A stretch of DNA of 10,712 nucleotides, taken from contig NZ_CALIJA010000145.1 in assembly GCF_938017615.1 (NCBI RefSeq), positions 1 to 10,712 of the forward strand. The letters are read 5' to 3'. Positions 6,591 through 10,712 of the stretch are shown in pieces. The notes under the pieces were generated by a model that worked only from the letters and a program-made list of their open reading frames with translations, was not told the DNA's origin and did not search any database. This DNA is from an uncultured Campylobacter sp. (GTDB lineage: Bacteria; Campylobacterota; Campylobacteria; Campylobacterales; Campylobacteraceae). Every line of letters starts with the position of its first letter. Position 1 is the first letter of the stretch. The translations under genes and the position numbers were made by a program.

Positions 6591-6829
6591 AATTTTAAGA
6601 ATTTTGGAATTTTAAAATTTCACGGCAGCGGCGAGACTTGGTTCTTTGAAATTTACTTCGCGGCACGTAGCGCAAATTTTAAAATTTAAAATCCGCCGCA
6701 GGTAACGAAATTTTAAAATTCCGCCGCGGCAAATCCGATAAATTTTAAAATTTTCAAAATTCTGTCGTAATTTAGCTTGCAAAATTTCGCGAAAATTCCG
6801 TCCGTAAATTTCAAAATCCCATAAAATTT
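6590..6829. repeat. RAATTY-rich spacer with AATTTTAAAATT palindromes
   Basis: The gap between the convergent hemB and MFS genes contains the 12-bp palindrome AATTTTAAAATT four times (6608-6619, 6675-6686, 6709-6720, 6741-6752) and a fifth with one extra T at 6825-6837. GC-rich patches built on CCGCCGC separate some of them (6693-6699, 6721-6730, the latter containing the palindrome GCCGCGGC). I count 16 RAATTY hexamers, about one every 15 bp. The AT palindromes flanked by T-runs on both strands could help end both converging transcripts, but none has a GC-rich stem directly before a T-tract. No gene is visible. Confidence 0.65.
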
Positions 6830-8038
6830 TTAAAATTTTACGTGCTTCATCTTAGCTTCACGCACAGGTAGGCTTAGCAGAGCTGCAATAGCCGCTAGCG
6901 TCATATCCAAATACCACATATAATCATACGCGCCGTATGCCCGTACCGCAAGACCCCCGATATATGCGCCAAAAAATCCGCCGATTTGATGCGAAAACAT
7001 CGTAAATCCAAATAGGCTTGCTAAATATCGCGTTCCCAACAGCTTACCTACGGCAGCCGCAGTAGGCGGTACGGTCGCTAGCCAGGTAAATCCTAATCCC
7101 ACGCTGAAGATATAAAACGTAAGGCTATCTTTGGGCGAGAGCACATAAGCACCAATAAGAGCGATACGCAGAGCATATATGCAAAATAAAATGACTTTAC
7201 AGCGCACTTTGGAAACACACCAACCTACGAATAAGCTGCCTACGATGTTTGCGATACCGATTAGTGCGAGCGAAAAGGACGCTACCTGCGCGCCATGCCC
7301 GCTTAGTGCTACTTCGCTAGGCAGATGTGTCACTAAAAACGCTACGTGAAAACCGCACGTAGCAAAGCTTAAATTTATCAAAATATAGCTTTTATCGCGC
7401 AGTGCCAAACGCAGAACTTCGCCTAAGCTGCGCTTATCTTCTTCATGTAGGCTGGTTTGTTCGCCAAATAGAATTTTACTGCCTGCCAAAAGTCTTGCAA
7501 GCGGCAGAATTAGCAAGCTAAGCCCTGCGAGCGTAAAAAATGCGCCGCCGTATCCCAAAGCGGGCGTTGCGATGCAAAACCCAATCATAGGCGCAAATAA
7601 AAACTGCCCGAACGAGCCGCCTGCATTTAGCACTCCGCTAGCAACCGAGCGGATAGAAAATGGCAGGCGCTTCGCCATTAGGCTCATTAGAATTGGAAAA
7701 CTACCTGCACCAAGCCCTAGCGCAAGCCCAAAACCCATCGTTAATACAAGCGAGCTTTCGCTGCTAAATAACGGCACAAGAGTGCAACTAATCGCCAAAA
7801 GCACGCTGCCCCAAAACAGCACGACGTAGGCACCGAGCTTGTCTGCAAGTATCCCGCTAAGCGGTTGCGAAAAGCCCCATACCAGCTGCGTAGTTGCCAT
7901 CGCAAAGCTTACTTGGGCGATGGATAGGGAATTTGCTTGCATTATAGGTTGCACGAAAAGACCTAATGACATACGAATGCCCATCGTAATCATCAAAATC
8001 GCCGCGGCGCATAGGATCATTATCCAAACTGATTTCAT
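6830..8038 (-). CDS. Major facilitator superfamily transporter, MCT-like
   Basis: The 402-residue protein has twelve predicted membrane segments in two halves joined by a hydrophilic loop at about 188-212 (KILFGEQTSLHEEDKRS). The loop between helices 2 and 3 carries an MFS motif A variant, GILADKLGA (62-70). The N-terminus GIRMSLGLFVQPIM (20-33) and the late run GTRYLASLFGFTMFSHQIGG (335-354) are typical of bacterial MFS members related to the monocarboxylate transporters (OFA/MCT-like). Substrate cannot be told from sequence; a small organic acid would be a guess. The ATG follows AAGGA, and an extended -10 lies 24 bases upstream. It is monocistronic as far as visible and converges with hemB. 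Confidence 0.9.
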   Translation of the reverse strand: MKSVWIMILCAAAILMITMGIRMSLGLFVQPIMQANSLSIAQVSFAMATTQLVWGFSQPLSGILADKLGAYVVLFWGSVLLAISCTLVPLFSSESSLVLTMGFGLALGLGAGSFPILMSLMAKRLPFSIRSVASGVLNAGGSFGQFLFAPMIGFCIATPALGYGGAFFTLAGLSLLILPLARLLAGSKILFGEQTSLHEEDKRSLGEVLRLALRDKSYILINLSFATCGFHVAFLVTHLPSEVALSGHGAQVASFSLALIGIANIVGSLFVGWCVSKVRCKVILFCIYALRIALIGAYVLSPKDSLTFYIFSVGLGFTWLATVPPTAAAVGKLLGTRYLASLFGFTMFSHQIGGFFGAYIGGLAVRAYGAYDYMWYLDMTLAAIAALLSLPVREAKMKHVKF

Positions 8039-8061
8039 ATATATTCCTTTTAAAAAATAGA

Positions 8062-8067
8062 ATTATA
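8062..8067 (-). promoter_or_regulatory. Extended -10 promoter of the MFS gene
   Basis: On the minus strand TGCTATAAT reads at 8070-8062, an extended -10 (TGnTATAAT) with a T-run (ATTTTTA) just upstream, which is the known shape of Campylobacter sigma-70 promoters. Transcription would start near 8055, leaving a leader of about 17 bases with the AAGGA ribosome site. Confidence 0.6.
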
Positions 8068-8081
8068 GCATAAAAATCACG

Positions 8082-8108
8082 AATATATCGATATTTTATA
8101 GATATATT
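8082..8108. promoter_or_regulatory. Inverted repeat, possible operator upstream of MFS/HIT genes
   Basis: AATATATC (8082-8089) and GATATATT (8101-8108) form a perfect 8-bp inverted repeat around 11 bp. Relative to the proposed MFS start the dyad spans about -27 to -53, so a bound regulator would sit on or next to RNA polymerase. It also lies upstream of the HIT gene, where a weak -10-like TATATT is seen at 8126-8131. The whole spacer is very AT-rich, so a chance dyad is possible. Confidence 0.35.
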
Positions 8109-8200
8109 TAATTAATGTATTTTAGTATATTATTTATGTAAGAGGAATTTACCGAGCTTTAATGGGCTTTGCATTAAAATTCCGTTTTCAAGGAGAAGCG

Positions 8201-8572
8201 ATGATTTACGAAGACGAGATGATTTACGTACAGCGCGAGGAGCACGAAGTGCCGTGGGTGAAGGTCTTTACGAAGGCGAAATTTAAAGAGCTTAGCGACT
8301 GCGACGAGGCGACGCTGGCGCATCTGTGGCGCGCCGTGCTTCAGTGCGAAAAGAGCCTGCGGGAGTTTTATGCGCCCGATAAGATCAATATCGCAAGCTT
8401 CGCCAACTACGTGCCGCGCGTGCATTTTCACATCCAGGCGCGCTTTAAAAACGACAGCTTTTTCCCGGAGTCCGTCTGGGGAAAAAAGATGCGAAACGGC
8501 AAGCTCGATCTGCCGGAATTTAGCGAATTTGCAGAAATTCTGGCGGCAAATTTAAAGATGGAATTCAGATGA
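8201..8572 (+). CDS. HIT-family nucleotide hydrolase-like protein
   Basis: HIT proteins hydrolyse or transfer nucleotides such as ApnA or AMP-lysine compounds through a histidine nucleophile. From the ATG at 8201 the protein has 123 residues. This start is chosen because AAGGAG lies six bases upstream; the in-frame ATG at 8162 has no ribosome site and would add 13 unlikely residues. The N-terminal MIYEDEMIYVQREEHEVPWVKVF and the late PRVHFHIQARF match the HIT fold. In the triad HxHxH the first position is Arg (R73-V-H75-F-H77); the presumed nucleophile H75 and the last His are kept. FFPESVWGKK (88-97) follows. Its stop overlaps the next gene's start by 4 bp (ATGA). Substrate unknown. Confidence 0.83.
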   Translation: MIYEDEMIYVQREEHEVPWVKVFTKAKFKELSDCDEATLAHLWRAVLQCEKSLREFYAPDKINIASFANYVPRVHFHIQARFKNDSFFPESVWGKKMRNGKLDLPEFSEFAEILAANLKMEFR

Positions 8573-9387
8573 TAGGCGTGCGCTCAAAAAAATACTTAAG
8601 CCTTTTCGCGCTTGCTTGCTGCGTCGCCACCTTTGCGTTTTACCTGCGCTTTAAAAGCGAGGAAAACGAGATAAAAATCAAGCAGCAGTTCGATTTTAGC
8701 GCGAGCCTGTTTGAAAAGATCGTGGACGAAGAGAAGCTAAACGCCTTTGCGATCTCGCTGATTTTGTCGCAAAATAGCGACGTGGTGCGCTGCTTTGAGA
8801 GCGGCAAGCACGGCGAGTGCATGGACGTGACGAAAAAATACAAAGACATTTTGAGTGCAGTGCCCTTCTATACGGGCGTGAAGATACATTTTCATACGCA
8901 AAACACCAGGAGCCTGGCTAGGAGCTGGAGCGACGAATTTTACAACGACGATCTGAGCTCTTTTCGCCATTCGCTTTTGCAGATCCGCCAGAGCCTGCTT
9001 CCAAAGGCGCTTGTGGAGATGGGGCGATGCGGGGTTTTCATGCGCGGAATTTCGCCCGTTTTTAGCGACGGTAAATTTATCGGAAGCGCCGAGATAATGC
9101 TCGATTTCGAGCACGTCATCGCGCAGATCAACCGTATGGGAAACGATATTTTTATCCTCGTAGATAAGAGGTTTGAGACCGACTGCTTCTACGATAAAAT
9201 AGGCGTTATCAAGGACTTTATCGTCGTAAACAGCGCACCGGATTACGACGTTTTGTCGATTTTGGCGACGCTTGATTTTGGGGCGCAGAGCTTTATCAAA
9301 AAGGACGGGCATTATTTTTACGTGCGGGCGTTTTCGGACGAAAACGGCACGAAACTGGGCTATATAATTTTGCATCGCGAAGGCTAG
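8569..9387 (+). CDS. Membrane-anchored dCache-like sensor without output domain
   Basis: The 272-residue protein has a basic N-terminus (MIGVRSKK), one hydrophobic segment (about 9-26), then an extracytoplasmic domain to the end. VKIHFHTQNTRSLARSW (104-120), DDLSSFRHSLLQI (127-139), and MGRCGVFMRGISPVFSDGKFIGSAEIMLDF (in 151-180) match the pattern of the first lobe of dCache_3-type ligand-binding domains found in chemoreceptors and diguanylate cyclases; family assignment is from memory of the pattern. Here no second membrane helix, HAMP, MCP, GGDEF or kinase domain follows: the frame stops after a short second lobe (LGYIILHREG). C75 and C84 could form a disulfide. The cysteines in the helix (17, 18) make a poor lipobox. 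It is coupled to the HIT gene. It may act through a partner protein. Confidence 0.78.
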   Translation: MIGVRSKKYLSLFALACCVATFAFYLRFKSEENEIKIKQQFDFSASLFEKIVDEEKLNAFAISLILSQNSDVVRCFESGKHGECMDVTKKYKDILSAVPFYTGVKIHFHTQNTRSLARSWSDEFYNDDLSSFRHSLLQIRQSLLPKALVEMGRCGVFMRGISPVFSDGKFIGSAEIMLDFEHVIAQINRMGNDIFILVDKRFETDCFYDKIGVIKDFIVVNSAPDYDVLSILATLDFGAQSFIKKDGHYFYVRAFSDENGTKLGYIILHREG

Positions 9388-9418
9388 CGGCGAGATTTAA
9401 ATTTAGGCGCTCGCCGCT
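9386..9418 (+). terminator. Hairpin after the sensor gene
   Basis: AGCGGCGAG (9386-9394) and CTCGCCGCT (9410-9418) form a perfect 9-bp GC-rich stem with a 15-base loop; the 5' arm overlaps the sensor's TAG. What follows is CTTAGCTACTTTG, a poor T-tract, so termination may be partial. It separates the sensor operon from the lower-GC paralogue region. Confidence 0.45.
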
Positions 9419-9502
9419 CTTAGCTACTTTGTCGCGGCGGCGGCAGCGCGGGGCGAGCGAGCGTTTTAAATTTAATCGCAAGATTACGGAAATTTGCGCT
9501 GG

Positions 9503-9725
9503 AATTTTAAATTTTAAAAGGAGTGTCGGTATGAAATTTTATAAATCTATTAAATTTAAAGCCCTAGTTGGCGCGCTACTTCTTATAATAATACTCTGTG
9601 CCGCATTTATCCGTATAATTCCCGATTACTCCACTTCGCGAGCCTTCGCGATAGTTTCTCTCCCTGACTACACCAAATACAAGCAAGGCTATTGCCTCAA
9701 AGAAAATAGAATTTTGCCCAAAGAG
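9503..9725 (+). repeat. Direct repeat, copy 1 (leader plus N-terminal coding)
   Basis: This 223-nt block aligns without gaps to 10278-10500, with about 22 mismatches by hand (about 90% identity). It starts 28 bases upstream of the ATG, covers the AT-rich leader and the AAGGAG site, and ends in the codons for PKE (residues 63-65). Beyond it the two copies diverge abruptly. Confidence 0.85.
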
Positions 9726-10256
9726 GAGCTATATCGAAAGGCAATTGAAAAGTATTTGGATAAAAAACTGGAATTATCCAAGATGATAAATGAATATCGC
9801 AAGGGGCATTATGATTCTTATAAATCTGAATATCAGCCTGCATATTATGAAGTAGAAAATATGGATTTCGCTAATTATATGAATATAGCAAAGCAATTTG
9901 GCTCTCAAGACGGCGAATTTCTTTATAAGTTTTATATCGGTGAGCTGGGCGCAAAAATTACGGATCCAAAGAAATATTTAAAAATAAATTTGAACGATAT
10001 GAGTGCCGGTTTTGAAAAGCCCTTAATAAGATATTACGGAAAAGATATTTTTTTCATGCTGAATCGAGATTATATTTTATATGACGGGTATTTCAAACAT
10101 AACTTTTATTCAGATATTGCACTTAATGAAAAGGCTTTAAAATCATATAACGGACAGAATAATTCAGGGATAAAAGTTTATTTCGATAACTGCGGAAACA
10201 TAAAATATGATATGAAAAAACGATATTTGGAAAGTCGGGAATTAAATGGCGGCTGA
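9531..10256 (+). CDS. Tyr-rich single-TM protein, tandem paralogue 1
   Basis: I do not recognise this family. The start at 9531 is chosen because AAGGAG lies seven bases upstream and because the second copy conserves exactly this start; an upstream in-frame start at 9429 would add a 34-residue, Arg-rich, unconserved tail. The 241-residue product has a Lys-rich N-terminus (MKFYKSIKFK), one membrane helix (about 11-30), and a long, presumably periplasmic, hydrophilic part very rich in Tyr (27 residues, about 11%), with Cys at 55 and 221. C55 is shared by both copies. Codons and base composition are clearly more AT-rich than the genes to the left, which suggests transfer. A short stem, CGGCT-GAG-AGCCG (10250-10262), overlaps the stop, without a T-tract. 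Confidence 0.75.
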   Translation: MKFYKSIKFKALVGALLLIIILCAAFIRIIPDYSTSRAFAIVSLPDYTKYKQGYCLKENRILPKEELYRKAIEKYLDKKLELSKMINEYRKGHYDSYKSEYQPAYYEVENMDFANYMNIAKQFGSQDGEFLYKFYIGELGAKITDPKKYLKINLNDMSAGFEKPLIRYYGKDIFFMLNRDYILYDGYFKHNFYSDIALNEKALKSYNGQNNSGIKVYFDNCGNIKYDMKKRYLESRELNGG

Positions 10257-10277
10257 GAGCCGAATATAAACAACTGA

Positions 10278-10500
10278 AATTTTAAATTTTAAAAGGAGCG
10301 TCGGTATGAAATTTTATAAATCCGTTAAATTTAAAGCGATAGCTGGCGTGCTGCTTCTTATAATAATACTCTGTGCCGCATTTATCCGCATAATCCCCGA
10401 CTACTCCATTTCGCGAGGCTTTGTGATAGTTTCCCTTTCTGACTACGACAAATACAAGCAGGGCTATTGCCTCAAAGAAAACAGAATTTTGCCCAAAGAG
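10278..10500 (+). repeat. Direct repeat, copy 2 (leader plus N-terminal coding)
   Basis: This is the partner of 9503-9725, 775 bp further on, including the same leader AATTTTAAATTTTAAAAGGAG and start. Many mismatches are silent or conservative (for example SIKFK versus SVKFK), which suggests the shared part has been kept as a coding sequence. Confidence 0.85.
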
Positions 10501-10712
10501 GGCAGTATTTGGATTATGAGCTAAAACTAGATCAAATGATCAATGATTATAGAGCTAATACCTATGGTAGCTCCTGGCGTAGCAAATATGAACTTGCGTA
10601 TTATGAATTGGAAGGTATAAATTTATCGAATTGGTTTGAAATATTAAAAACGCATCATGATAATAATGAGACGTTTGAGGAAATTTTTATGAATAAACTA
10701 AAAGCCAAAAAA
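10306..10712 (+). pseudogene. Frameshifted tandem paralogue 2, runs off the window
   Basis: The ATG at 10306, with AAGGAG upstream, opens a near copy of paralogue 1 through residue 65 (MKFYKSVKFKAIAGVLLLII..., ILPKE), but the frame stops at 10522-10524 after 72 codons. From 10503 another frame stays open for 70 codons to the window end and continues the homology: QYLDYELKLDQMINDYR against KYLDKKLELSKMINEYR of copy 1. Relative to copy 1, 22 nt are missing at about 10500, and 22 is not a multiple of three. This part shares only about 40-45% of residues over its first 50 positions and less after that. No homopolymer run at the junction points to slippage. A true disruption is the simplest reading; a sequencing error or a deliberately short product cannot be excluded. 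Confidence 0.62.

Noticed and set aside
8162..8200. Earlier ATG for the HIT gene
   Set aside because: No ribosome site upstream, while AAGGAG sits exactly in front of the ATG at 8201.
8737..9375. 212-codon minus-strand open frame
   Set aside because: It lies wholly opposite the sensor gene, which has a ribosome-coupled start and domain motifs; the antisense product shows none.
9429..9530. Earlier start for paralogue 1, adding 34 residues
   Set aside because: The added part covers the AT-rich leader and ribosome site and is not conserved upstream of copy 2.

Overview
The window reads as a chromosomal segment of a Campylobacter-like member of the Campylobacterota. The basis is the stand-alone RibA, the divergent hemB/ribA pair followed by rsmG (the order I recall from C. 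jejuni), the A-rich Shine-Dalgarno sites, the extended -10 promoters, and the very frequent AAATTT/AAATTC words. The genes are clearly richer in GC than C. jejuni. That fits one of the mid-GC, mostly oral species (the gracilis/showae/rectus/curvus type), but the species is inference.

Layout. Positions 1-218 (minus) hold the start of an unrecognised membrane protein with a TTG start that runs off the left edge. A spacer with imperfect repeats follows. Three minus-strand genes come next: kbp (BON-LysM), the membrane protease htpX, and a ClC-type chloride transporter with a forced TTG start. Positions 3100-3668 are a long non-coding stretch of degenerate ~35-bp repeats packed with RAATTY sites. 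Then comes a tightly overlapping minus-strand operon, transcribed ribA > rsmG > small membrane zinc-ribbon protein > unknown 180-aa protein. hemB lies on the plus strand and diverges from ribA across a 63-bp promoter region with a perfect inverted repeat. hemB converges on an MFS transporter across a 239-bp spacer that again holds many RAATTY sites and repeated AATTTTAAAATT palindromes.

From 8039 an AT-rich promoter region with another inverted repeat separates the MFS gene from a plus-strand pair: a HIT-family hydrolase overlapping by 4 bp a membrane-anchored dCache-like sensor that has no output domain. The right end (about 9500-10712) is visibly lower in GC. It holds two tandem paralogues encoding Tyr-rich single-TM proteins. 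Their leaders, ribosome sites and N-termini are about 90% identical over 223 nt without gaps, while the downstream parts diverge strongly. The second copy is frameshifted by a net loss of 22 nt and runs off the window.

How the genes fit together. Most of the window is housekeeping: riboflavin (RibA), haem (HemB), 16S rRNA methylation (RsmG), membrane quality control (HtpX), K+ sensing (Kbp) and transport (ClC, MFS). The least explained parts are the RAATTY-dense repeat spacers, the HIT/orphan-sensor pair, and the tandem paralogues at the right end. I saw no rRNA, tRNA, CRISPR array or insertion sequence.
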